Source of the DNA: Penium margaritaceum
Lineage: Eukaryota; Streptophyta; Zygnematophyceae; Desmidiales; Peniaceae
Length of the DNA stretch: 20,845 bases
Direction of reading: 5' to 3'
NCBI GenBank assembly: GCA_023375785.1
Contig: SZWC01016259.1
Location: 19,720-40,564 of the forward strand
Shown: piece after piece, positions 10,111 to 19,025 of the stretch
Layout of the letters: the number at the start of each line of letters is the position of its first letter
Numbering within the stretch: the first letter of the stretch is position 1
The notes under the pieces: generated by a model
The model's database searches: none
What the model was told of the DNA's origin: nothing
Seen by the model: the letters and a program-made list of their open reading frames with translations, nothing else
Position numbers and translations under genes: made by a program

Positions 10111-10290
10111 CAAAATCAAGTCCCCCCTCCCCCCCAGGTGCAAATGTATGTGCGGACTGTATCGGGGAGTGTATTGCGGACAATGGGAAGTATGTACACA
10201 CGTGTTTTTCCCGATCGCCCCCCCCCCAAAACACCTCGAGTGTACTGGGCGGGTGTATTGGGGAGTGTATCGCTAGTTCATACAAAATTG

Positions 10291-10318
10291 TACACAAGTG
10301 TATGAATACACTTGTGTA
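10291..10318. repeat. Perfect 13-bp inverted repeat
   Basis: TACACAAGTGTAT (10291-10303) and ATACACTTGTGTA (10306-10318) are exact reverse complements separated by GA. It lies inside the first unit of the 450-bp tandem repeat. The equivalent site in the second unit (10743-10773) keeps the right arm but has a degraded left arm. Confidence 0.8.
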
Positions 10319-10377
10319 TCAATTTGGTCCCCTTCCAGATACACTACCTAATGTACCCCTGCAATACACTCTGATTT

Positions 10378-10411
10378 GGGGGGGGGTCGACGAGCCCCTC
10401 CCCCCCTCCCC
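10378..10411. repeat. G-run/C-run snapback element, unit 1
   Basis: Nine G (10378-10386), then TCGACGAG, then C4, C7 and C4 runs separated by single T residues. The G run can pair with the downstream C runs as a hairpin, and alternatively favours G-quadruplex or i-motif forms. The same arrangement recurs at 10838-10873 in the next unit. Confidence 0.65.
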
Positions 10412-10471
10412 AAAAGTAGAAAGTGTATCTGGTGAGTGTATCAAGAAGTGTATCTGGTATACATGGGAAAA

Positions 10472-10487
10472 AAAACACTTGCGTTTT
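10472..10487. repeat. 16-bp palindrome, variant copy
   Basis: AAAACACTTGCGTTTT is a palindrome with one mismatched pair around the central TT. It occupies the same place in unit 1 as the perfect palindrome at 10934-10949 in unit 2. The third pair differs between the two copies on both sides (A:T here, T:A there), which keeps the pairing. Confidence 0.55.
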
Positions 10488-10837
10488 CTTAAACGACAAG
10501 TTACTTGCTGATCTTCATCGTCGATCATTGAATATCGACGGTCCACAGAGAGTACAAAGATGTTCGACACAAATGCAAACAACTTCCGTATTGCTCACAA
10601 AATGCTTCATTGATTTGCAAACAAAGTAATAACTCCCCGATCGGAGTCCCCCCCCCCAACTCTCGCAAATGTACCCCCCCCCAACACACCTTGTGTATTG
10701 GGCGGGTGTATCGGGGAGTGTATCGCTAGTACACTCAAAATTGTACACTAGCATATCAATACACTTGTGCATTAATTCGGTCCCCCTCTAGATACCCTAC
10801 CCGATACACTACCGCAAGACACTTTGACTACCGGGAA

Positions 10838-10873
10838 GGGGGGGGGTCAACGAGCCCCTCCCTCCCCTCCCCC
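10838..10873. repeat. G-run/C-run snapback element, unit 2
   Basis: Again nine G (10838-10846) followed by TCAACGAGCCCCTC and C-rich runs, 460 bp after the unit 1 element. The G-run length and spacer are kept although flanking bases differ. Confidence 0.65.
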
Positions 10874-10933
10874 TAAAGTAGGATGTGTATCTGGCAAGTT
10901 TCTTGGAAAGTGTATGTGCTAGACATGATAAAT

Positions 10934-10949
10934 AATACACTTGTGTATT
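10934..10949. repeat. 16-bp perfect palindrome
   Basis: AATACACTTGTGTATT: arms AATACAC and GTGTATT around TT. Near-identical copies occur at 10305-10320 and 10758-10773, giving at least four related palindromes in about 650 bp when 10472-10487 is included. Confidence 0.7.
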
Positions 10950-11267
10950 TTGTTTTAGTGGTTACGAGCTTATCCGATTTTTCCATCGTTGTTGATCGGC
11001 GGTTCATGAAGAATACAAAAATGTCCGACACAAACCAAAACAACTCCCATACTGCTCGCAAACTGTTTCATTGATTCGTCGCAAATGAAGTAACGACTCA
11101 TTGATCGCCCCCCTCCCTCCTCCCCAAATCTTGAGAGTGTATAGGGGGAGTGTATCGTGCAGTGTATCGTTCGAACATACAAAAATGTACATAAGTGTAT
11201 CGGTGATTACATCAGTGTAGATTGTCGGTCAATTTTAATTTTACCCAACCGTTTCATTAGATACGGT

Positions 11268-11306
11268 GGAGGGGGGGGGGCGGGGGAGGGGGGTGCGAGC
11301 GGGGGG
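11268..11306 (+). other. G-quadruplex candidate
   Basis: Four long G runs on the plus strand: G10 (11271-11280), G5 (11282-11286), G6 (11288-11293) and G6 (11301-11306), with loops of 1, 1 and 7 bases. This meets the usual sequence rule for a very stable intramolecular quadruplex. It lies just beyond the end of the 450-bp repeats. Confidence 0.75.
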
Positions 11307-11309
11307 ACT

Positions 11310-13769
11310 CTCAAAGGACGACAAAAGACATGACGTGCGAGTTTGTGAACAAACGAGTGGGTGATCGGAACACCACATATACATGAAATCAGCTTCTTCA
11401 AAATTGAGGGGAAATCAATGTCATCCATTTAGTTACAAGATTAGCATGACGTTTTCAAAATGCACAAAGTAGGTAACAATGAAATTCAGAAACATCAAAA
11501 TGATTTATAAGGAATGTGTATTCACGCAAAACAATTCAGGGCATATTCATGTTGAGGAAGTTTCAATGAAAATCCCTTGTTCATGTACATCAAATAAGTT
11601 ATGAACGTTATTCCAAGAGGCAAGTTCTAAGAAACATTGCTAATCTTCTAGGGTCTTTTGCTAGAATGATCCTTACCATATGTTATAGTCATGTACACAG
11701 TCAACAAGGTGTGTGGATTTGGGGTGATTGTGCATAAATGGAATTCATGGTCCAAAACAATCAATTCAATAACAAAACCATTAGGTACTTGGGTAGAACA
11801 ATCAAAGATGAAAAATCGAAGCTAAGACCAAAGCTTGTCCTTTAGCAAAGTGCATAAGTCAGTAAAGGTTAAAATCTAGGGCGTTTTTCCAATTTTTTTA
11901 TGTTCTACATAGATACTATATTGGAAGAGCGCTTGTCTCAAATCCAGCACAGGTGAATCCCCCTACCCTATCGAGATTCCAACACCTTCAAGGTAATGGT
12001 GGTGATAGTTAGAGTGAATTTTGCAATACTGAGCTACCATGAGCATCAAATAAACAAATAAAAACACAATGCAAAAGGAGAACATGCTGAAAAGCATGGA
12101 TATGTTCAATCAAGGTTTGATAAAAACTGATACAAGTTGACGCAAATACAAGGATTTCATTCAAATTCACCTTTATCATTGTTAAAAACAATAGTTATCC
12201 AATGTATTTTTATTTTTTTTCATATTCTCCACTAAATTACTTTGCATGTCTCAATTGCAACTACTCCTCGTGAATTCCTCCACCTAGATGCAATACTCTG
12301 TAAGTCTAGAGATCAGCAAGAAACTCTTATTGACTCTTTGAGTTGAGCACAAAACAATTTACTTTCACATTTTGCATGAATCTTTGGACACGTTTTCTAT
12401 ATTTTTACTCGTAAATACTAACAATGCTCCATGTTTCCTTCAAAACTCTTTTATAAATGTCAAACATGGTCATGATATTGGCCAAATATGCCCTCAGGAA
12501 GTAGCTTGAGCTCCACACCTAATGTTCATGCTTCTCGAAGTTTCACATTGAGACCTCAATAACCTACTAAAAAAACCCCTTATTATGCATAGCCTTCTGA
12601 GATCCAAACATGTGTAGGCTCATACTAAATCCCATGCCAAGGGTAAGTAGCTCGCTTTCAATGCATCAAGAGTCTAAGGTTCCGTCCAAACAAAGTTTCT
12701 GTGGAAACATTACACAATGATGGCTTTGTAAAGCTGTTAAGTATGAAGTGAACTGATGTTCCCATGCTCAAGAAACCATGTGAATTCCATAATTCAAAGG
12801 ACATTCATGCTAGCGTTCAAAGAGAGGATGTAACATGTAATGCTTTGGAGATTGTTCATTCTTAAACAAGCGTCCATGATTACAATATCATTCTTTCCAG
12901 TTTCCCTTTCATGTCCAACTTTTTAGTGCGTATGTTGGAAAGCATGACAGTAGGAGGATCTCAGTAATCATCTATCTAGAGAGGATGAGAATACCATGTT
13001 TCACCAAAGTATTAGGCATGTCTTCCGATAAAACATATCCCTCCACCATATCTTCTTAAACCTATGTTATCTCCTCATTGGTTCTTGTCACTATTATGAA
13101 ACTTCACCTGTCGAATATTAGAGAGGCTCTTTTCTCTAATTAAATTAGGTGTATTTTTTTCCCTTGAATTTTCATGTGTTCAATTCAAATGTCTGAAGGT
13201 ACTTTCTTTCCCTTCTTTCATCTTGACCTTAAGGATTACACTACAGATACGAATATAACCTAATACTTTTGTTATGTTGCCTTGATGGGGAAAGTGGCAC
13301 CACGGATACGTTCCGTGCTTCTCTCTATTTCTTTTGCAAAGGTGGTAACCATGCATGCATCATGAAATTATTCTCCAAGCACTGCTGCATCAACAATCAC
13401 ATAGTAATGGTACTTGGTGATAAGGAATGAGGTTGAGTACAAGTGATAACTTACATAGAAGAGAATACAATTTTCATTGGAGTTTTTTCGATAGTTACAA
13501 GTGAGAAAGAGCTAGGCCGATTACTTTTTTGTATGTACCTGAAGTAGTATTGAAATGTTTTATAAAGAATTGGATTTTCCGAAAGGAGAAGCAACAACAA
13601 TGGCAGTAACAACAAAATGCATTATCATTAAAAGCACTTAATCAACCAAGGCAACACAAGAAATTACACGTGTTGACATGAATTGTGGCATAGATGTTTG
13701 AATCTTGATATCTCAATCAAATGTTAGAAGCTATAAGAAAAATCAAAGGTAAGAAAGTAGTAGGATCAA
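11310..13769. other. Unassigned AT-rich intergenic DNA
   Basis: About 2.4 kb with no frame over about 60 codons except at its right edge, where the minisatellite begins. No repeat, RNA gene or transposon terminus is recognised. A weak tRNA-like run near 11914-11965 was considered and dropped. Confidence 0.5.
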
Positions 13770-14826
13770 CTCTTGTAGCGACAAAAAGGAGTGTAGGCAC
13801 AAACAGAAATACATGCCATGAAATCACAAGCTTTGTAGGTGTTGTTGCAGGATTTGTAAGTCCACAAGCAAGCTTTCTAGGCATAGATCCAACCTTCATA
13901 CGCACAGGCACATGCGATTTAGGCAAAAGTACATGCTTTGTTGGCTCAGGCAAAGTCTCGTTAGGTGAAGGCAGATGCTTTACAGACACATGCACAAGCT
14001 ACGTGCGTACACGCACAGGCAATGGAGGTATAGGCACATGCTTTGTAGAAGTAGGCATAGGCTTTGCAAGTGTCGACACAAGATATAAACGTGCATATAC
14101 AGGCTTTGTAGGTGCATGCACATGCTTTGTAAATGAATGCACATGATCTGTAAGTGTGGGTACAGGTTATTTAGGTACATGCATATGCTTTCTAGGGATA
14201 CGCATAGGCCTTTTTGGTACAAATCTGGGCTTTCTATTTAGAGGCAGGGCCTTTTTGGGGTAGGCGGCGGCATTTTTGTGGAGGCACAAGCATTTTAGGT
14301 GTAGGAGGAGGATCTTTGTTGCAGGTTTTGTAGGCACAATCGTAGGATTGTCAGTGTAGGCAAAGGATTTCTATGCACAAGTGTAGGTGTGCATTCATAG
14401 GTGAAGGTTTTGTATGCAAAGGAACAACATTAATAGGCATAGATTGCACTTTCTCCTCATACGCGTAGGCTCTATAAGGGAAGGTATAGGCCTTATAGGT
14501 AGAGGCAGGACATTGTGGACAAATAAGTAAGCTTAATAAGTCCAAGAAAGGGCTTTCTAGGCATACATGCAAGCATTTTAGGTGAAAACATAAGCTTTGT
14601 AGGGGCATGCGTAGTCTTCGAAGGTATAGATGTAGGCTTTGTGGGCACATGTGCAACTTTGTATGTGGAGCAAGATGTGTAGGTGTAAGTGCGGGCTTTG
14701 TTTGCATAGACACAAGCCTATTTGGTGCAAGTGCAGGCTTTGTAGGTGTAAGAGGAGGCTTTGTAAACACATATCCAGGCTCTACATGCAGATGTACATG
14801 CTTTCCTAGTGCAAGCACATTCTTTT

Positions 14827-14843
14827 TACATGCATGTGCATGC
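14827..14843. other. Alternating pyrimidine-purine run inside the minisatellite
   Basis: Seventeen bases from TACATG to TGCATGC alternate strictly between pyrimidine and purine. A second such run is at 16591-16604 (ACGCATGCGCACAC). Such runs are the classical sequence requirement for left-handed Z-DNA; formation here is only a possibility. Confidence 0.4.
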
Positions 14844-16765
14844 TTTCTAGGTGGAAGTCCATGCTTTGTAGGCCCAGGCAGAGGCTTTGTTGGTACGCGT
14901 GGAAGCTTTGTAGGCCTAAGATTAGGGTTGGTAGGGATCATTGTCGCGTTTGTAGGCACAGTGCTAGGCTTTCAAGGCAAAAAAAAGGCTTTGTAGGCAT
15001 AAGTATAGGATTAGGCGTATGTGCAAGATGTGTAGGTGCATGCGTAGGCTCTTAGGTACAAGTGCAGGCCATGTGGGGTCAGGGGTTGGTCACTATTGGC
15101 TTATGCGCATGCTTTTTGGGTGTAGGTGCATTCTTTTTAGGCACCAACACAAAAGTTTTAAGTATGGGAGAAGGCTTCAAAGGTGCACGTGCAAGATTTT
15201 GAGGTGCATGATTTTTTTTCCAAGTGCAGGTACAAGCTTTTGTTTTGCAAAAGCAAGCTTTATTGGTACAGGCATAGGCTTTGTAGGTGAAGGTACAGAC
15301 AATGTACATGCATGCACAAGCTTTGTAGGCATGAGCACAAGCTTTTCAAGAGTAGGTACAGCTTTGTAGGTATAGGTGCAAGCTTTGTAAGCAAAGTTGC
15401 AAGCTTGTTGGGCACAAGCAAAGGGGTTTACAAGTGTAGGTGCAATTTTTGTATACTCAGATGTAGTCTTTCAGGGGATTTGCAGACACATGCACAGGCC
15501 ATGTTGACGTAGGAATTGACATTTTGGGTGCAAGCTTAGGCTTTGCAAGTGCTTACAAATTCTTTATTGGAGCAAAGACAACCTTTTAAGGCACAAGCGT
15601 AGGCTTTGTACCCACATGCGTAGGCTTGTTAGGCACAAGCACAAGCTTTGTAGGTACAAGTGCAGGCTTTGTTGGAATATGTGTAGGCTTTGTTGGCATA
15701 GGCGTAGGCTTTGTTAGCACCAGCACGAGCATTGTAAGCACATGCATTGGATTTCTAGGTACAAGTGCAGATTTTTTCAGTGCAAGTACATCCTTTGAAG
15801 GCGCATGCAAAGGTTCTGTAGATGCAGGTGCAAGCTTTGGAAGCACAAGCACAAGCTTTGTAGGCGAAGGTGTAGACTTTGTCGGCATGAGAGTAGGCTT
15901 TGTAGGTGTAGGTGCATGATTTTTAGGCATAGGTGCAGGATTTTTAGGTGCAAGCAAGCTGTGTAGGCACAAGAAAAATCTTTTTAGTTAAGAATTTTTA
16001 CATGTACGAATGGGCTTTGTAAGTCCAGGATCATGTTTTCTTGCTTTAAGAGAAGGCTTCGTAGGAGTAGGCCGATGCTTTGTAGGTGTAATTTTAGGCT
16101 TTGTGGGAGCAGGTACACACACTACACAAAGAGGGATATGACTAGTAAGAACAGGCACAAGCTTTGCAAGGGCAGGTGCAGGAGCATTATTTCAAGACGT
16201 AGGCATAGGTAATGTCAAAGCAGGCGGCCACTTTGAAGGTCCTCGAAAACGCATTGGAGGTGCAAGCACAGGCTTTGAAGGTGCATGCATAAGCATTAAA
16301 GGCATCACCAAATGATTTGGAGATAATTGCATAGGATTTGTAGGTGCAAAAACAGGCTTTGAAGGTGCACGTGCAAGCTATGTAGGTGTAGTCATGAGCT
16401 TTTTAGGTGAAAGCGTACGTTTTTTTGTGTGTAGGCATGATGTTTCTAGGCACAACCATAGGGTTTGGAGGCATTGGCGCATGATTTATATGCGCAAGCA
16501 TATGCTTTTAATGGGGCACGTGTAGGCTTTTCAGTGCATACACAACTCTGTAGGCATAAGCACACACAGGTGGAGGCGAAGAATTCATAGACGCATGCGC
16601 ACACTTTTGTAGGCGCAAGGCGTGGGCTTTTTGGCTGCATACTTTGTAAGCATAGGCATATGCTTTATCAGCATAGGCACATGATTTTGTGTGCAAGTGC
16701 AAGCTTTGTATGCCCAAGTGCAAGATTGGCAGGTGCAAGCGTGCGCTTTGTTGGTGTAGGCGCAA

Positions 16766-16770
16766 GCCTT
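16766..16770 (+). repeat. Target-site duplication, left copy (GCCTT)
   Basis: GCCTT, the start of a 21-bp unit, directly abuts the TG end of the solo LTR. The identical GCCTT follows the CA end at 17418-17422. Confidence 0.85.
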
Positions 16771-17158
16771 TGATGGATACGATGGTGCCAGGAAGTGATG
16801 AAAACGGGTTGCTCAATAAAAGTTATCTCACACTAAAATTTCACAGGGGATGTTTCACAAGTTCTTGCACAACTTACAGAACTCAATTCGGAGTCTGTTT
16901 CAATAAGATATGGGTTTTCAATGGTTGGAGGTCATGGGTCATGTTGAAATGGCGACCTTCAAACTTTCAGTTCAAAAGGCAGCTAGAATTATTGAACAGG
17001 ATGGCTGAGAGCGGCATTTAAAGAGAAGAGACGGCTGGAGGGCCTCTAATAGACTTCAAGGAAGGAGCATTTGAAGATTATTGGCCGTGGGAGACATAAT
17101 TCTTATGCATGACGATGTGAACTCCGCTCACCCTGCTAGGATAGGAGTGTGTTGGAGG

Positions 17159-17170
17159 GTCAACTTTGAC
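17159..17170. promoter_or_regulatory. Inverted pair of TTGAC (W-box-like) motifs in the LTR
   Basis: GTCAACTTTGAC contains TTGAC on both strands (arms GTCAA and TTGAC around CT), about 40 bp upstream of the putative TATA box. In plants TTGAC is the core bound by WRKY factors, and stress-responsive LTRs often carry such sites. Function here is inferred. Confidence 0.35.
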
Positions 17171-17207
17171 AGAGTGTATCTCAGTGCACCCTTGGCCAAA
17201 TGAGGCA

Positions 17208-17213
17208 TATAAG
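17208..17213 (+). promoter_or_regulatory. Putative TATA box of the solo LTR
   Basis: TATAAG in the context GGCATATAAGGG, about two-thirds of the way through the LTR, with a pyrimidine-rich region downstream where transcription could start. It would fire rightward into the second half of the minisatellite. Confidence 0.5.
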
Positions 17214-17417
17214 GGCTCGTGAGAAACATGTGATCCATTTCTCACTCAAGAGTCTACTCAGACATTTGCATTCTTTGCATTCCTACATTCGCTTCCATAC
17301 TTTCTGTACTTCCATACTTTCAGCAACCTGCAACTCCCTCTCACAAACACTTGGTCCTGCCTAGGCGGCTTTTAGTGAGCCTGATCACTTCCCTTAGGGC
17401 TGCCGCAGTTTCCATCA

Positions 17418-17422
17418 GCCTT
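17418..17422 (+). repeat. Target-site duplication, right copy (GCCTT)
   Basis: Identical to 16766-16770. Together with the following 16 bases (17423-17438) it makes one complete 21-bp unit. Confidence 0.85.
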
Positions 17423-19024
17423 GTAGGTGCAGGAACATGCTTGTAGGTACACAAAAAAGGCTTTGAAGGTTCAGATAAAAGCTCTGTAGCTACTAGAACA
17501 AGGTGTGCATGCACAGGCATAGGTTGTGAAGGCGTACGTGAAGGCTTTGTCGGTACAAGTGCTTGCTTAGTGGGCATCGACGCTTGCTTTGCCTGTATAG
17601 GCCTAGGATTTTTGCATGAAACTATTGGCTTTGCAGATGTAGGTTCATGATCTAGAGGTGCAAGGAAAATCTCTGTAGGCTCAAGCTTTGTATGTGTAGA
17701 CGTAGGCTTTGTACGTGCAGGTACAAGATGTTTTGGCATAGGCCCAGGCGTTGTAGGCGTACAAGCAAGCTTTTTAGGCACAAGTACAAGCTTTGTAGAC
17801 ATCTGCTTAGGTTTTGTAGGCATAGGAAAAAACTATGCAGGCATAGGCACATGCTTGATAGGTGCATGTACACAGTTTATAAGCACACGTGTAGGCTTTG
17901 TGGGTTCAAGCAGAGCCAATGAAAGCATAGGTGTGGGATTTGTAGGTGCAAGCAGAGGCATTATGGGCATTAAAACAGGCTTTGTAGGTATAGGCAAAGT
18001 CTTTGGAGGCTTATGCATAAGCTTTCAAGGTGAAGGTGTAGGCTTTGTAGGTGCAAGGACATTCTTTGTAGGCACATGTGCGGGCTTTTGTAGTTCAAGC
18101 GTAGGATTTTGAGGAGTAGGCGCAAGCTTTGCCAGCATAGGATCAGTATTTGTATGCGCAAGTGTATGCCTTAAAGATCAAAGCACATGCTTTGGAGGCA
18201 TAGGCATAGGCGTGGTCTTTAAAGGTATGCACCCCACGCTTTTTAGCAGCAAGAGCAGCTCTATAGCTACATGTACATGCTTTGTAGGCACATGCACAAG
18301 CGCATGCTTTGTAGACGTAGATTGTGATTTTGAACGCATATGAATAGGCTTTGTAAGCACAAGCACAAGTTTTGTAGGGTAGGAACAAAATTGATAAGCA
18401 TAGGCACAGGCCTTGCGGGCGTATGTATAGGCTTGGTAGGTGCATGGGGAGACTTTGTAGATGGGAGTGCACGCTTTATAGGCGCAAGCACAAAATCTGT
18501 AGGCACAAGCACATGCGTTGTTGGCATAGACATTGTAGGCATAGCAGACTTTGTAGGTGTAGTCACAGGCTTCGTAGGTGCAGGCACAAGATGTGTATGT
18601 ACATGGAAATGTTGTGGAGGCGCATGCACATGCTTTGTAGGTACAGGTGCCACCTTTATACTCGCAGGCACAGGAACATGCTTTACATGCACAAGCGCAT
18701 GCTTTGTACGTGTAGGCACAACATTATTTTGATCAGGTGCTCGTTTTGTATGCGCATCAGCAGGCTTTGTAGGCACAAAAGCAAGATTTGCTGGTACAGG
18801 CATAGGCTTTGTAGGTGAAGGCACAATCTTCGTAAACAAAGGAACATGCTTTGTAGGTGTAGGTGCAGGCTTTGAAGGCGTAGGTGCAGGCTTTGTTAGT
18901 CTAAGCACAGGCTCTACAGGCACATGTGTAGGCTTTGTAGGCATAGGAAGATGCTTCGCAGATGCAGGCACAGGCATGGTAGTCACATGTGCAGGCTATG
19001 TAGTCGCAGGTGCAGGCTTTGTAA
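17418..19024 (+). repeat. 21-bp minisatellite array, right block
   Basis: About 76 further units of the same 21-bp repeat in the same orientation and phase as the left block. Units here tend to be cleaner, especially 18400-19010. The longest minus-strand frame (18267-18986, 239 codons) is a run of PTKxxPx-type heptads that later breaks down; no start context, signal peptide or flanking unique domain supports it as a gene. The array ends abruptly within CTTTGTAAA. Confidence 0.93.
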
Positions 19025-19025
19025 A

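Larger units (their letters stand above)
10118..11250 (+). repeat. Tandem repeat, period about 450 bp, two main copies plus partial ends
   Basis: Main copies lie at about 10213-10637 and 10638-11102, with a partial copy at 11103-11250 and a fragment at 10118-10212. Anchors recur in order. GTGTATCGCTAGT is at 10265-10277 and 10718-10730. A run of nine G followed by TCRACGAGCCCCTC starts at 10378 and 10838. A block containing GACACAAA lies near 10565 and 11026, then TTCATTGATT. Unit length varies between 444 and 460 bp. GTGTAT and its complement ATACAC occur many times per unit. Homopolymer runs are frequent: C10 at 10218-10227, C9 at 10648-10656 and C10 at 10673-10682. No protein frame is conserved between copies, so the unit looks structural or non-coding. 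Confidence 0.8.
13770..16770 (+). repeat. 21-bp minisatellite array, left block
   Basis: About 140 degenerate units of 21 bp in head-to-tail order. The consensus starts CTTTGTAGG and continues YRYARGCRYAWG. Examples in register run from about 13840 onwards; the first recognisable unit is near 13771. The period is seven codons, so frames through it give heptads: GFVGxxx or LCRHxxx on plus, PTKxVPx, LQSxxxx or YKAxxxx on minus. One plus frame meets TAG in almost every unit (TTG-TAG), while the other plus frames and all three minus frames are open except where units have mutated. The scattered frames of 60-200 codons here are therefore most simply by-products. Phase slips and poorer units occur around 15960-16140. 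The array continues after the LTR at 17418. Confidence 0.93.
16771..17417 (+). mobile_element. Solo LTR of an LTR retrotransposon, 647 bp
   Basis: The element begins TGATGGA and ends TCCATCA, a perfect 7-bp inverted terminal repeat with the TG...CA ends typical of LTRs. It is flanked by a 5-bp direct duplication, GCCTT, the size left by Ty1/copia and Ty3/gypsy integrases. It interrupts the 21-bp minisatellite; removing it with one GCCTT restores an exact 21-base unit. Its internal sequence is unlike the array. A plausible U3 promoter is present: TATAAG at 17208-17213, preceded by CCAAA at 17196-17200. Downstream lie a tandem TTTGCATTC (17265-17282) and a repeated CTTCCATACTTT (17292-17303, 17309-17320). 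No internal coding region or second LTR is present, so it is a recombination remnant. The strand is inferred from the TATA orientation. The superfamily cannot be told from an LTR alone. Confidence 0.85.

Noticed and set aside
10019..11192. Small frames within the 450-bp repeat
   Set aside because: They run through homopolymer G and C tracts and are not conserved between repeat units.
11914..11965. tRNA-like run containing TTGGAAGAGCGCTTG and later AGGTGAATCC
   Set aside because: It resembles a D-arm followed by part of a T-arm, but no acceptor stem, correct T-loop (TTCRANYC) or consistent anticodon stem can be drawn.
16689..17021. 110-codon plus-strand frame
   Set aside because: It starts in the minisatellite and crosses the LTR junction at 16771, so it is a chance fusion of two unrelated sequences.
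16771..17417. DNA transposon with 7-bp terminal inverted repeats
   Set aside because: The TG...CA ends, 5-bp duplication and internal TATA box fit an LTR better, and no transposase or longer inverted repeat is present.
13770..19024. Long repetitive frames (up to 239 codons) as real proline/lysine- or glycine-rich proteins
   Set aside because: Openness follows from a 21-base unit lacking stops in most frames; several frames on both strands are open at once, and none has a unique flanking domain, signal peptide or stable start.
13770..19024. CRISPR array
   Set aside because: Units are contiguous with no constant repeat/variable spacer pattern, and the DNA is eukaryotic in character.
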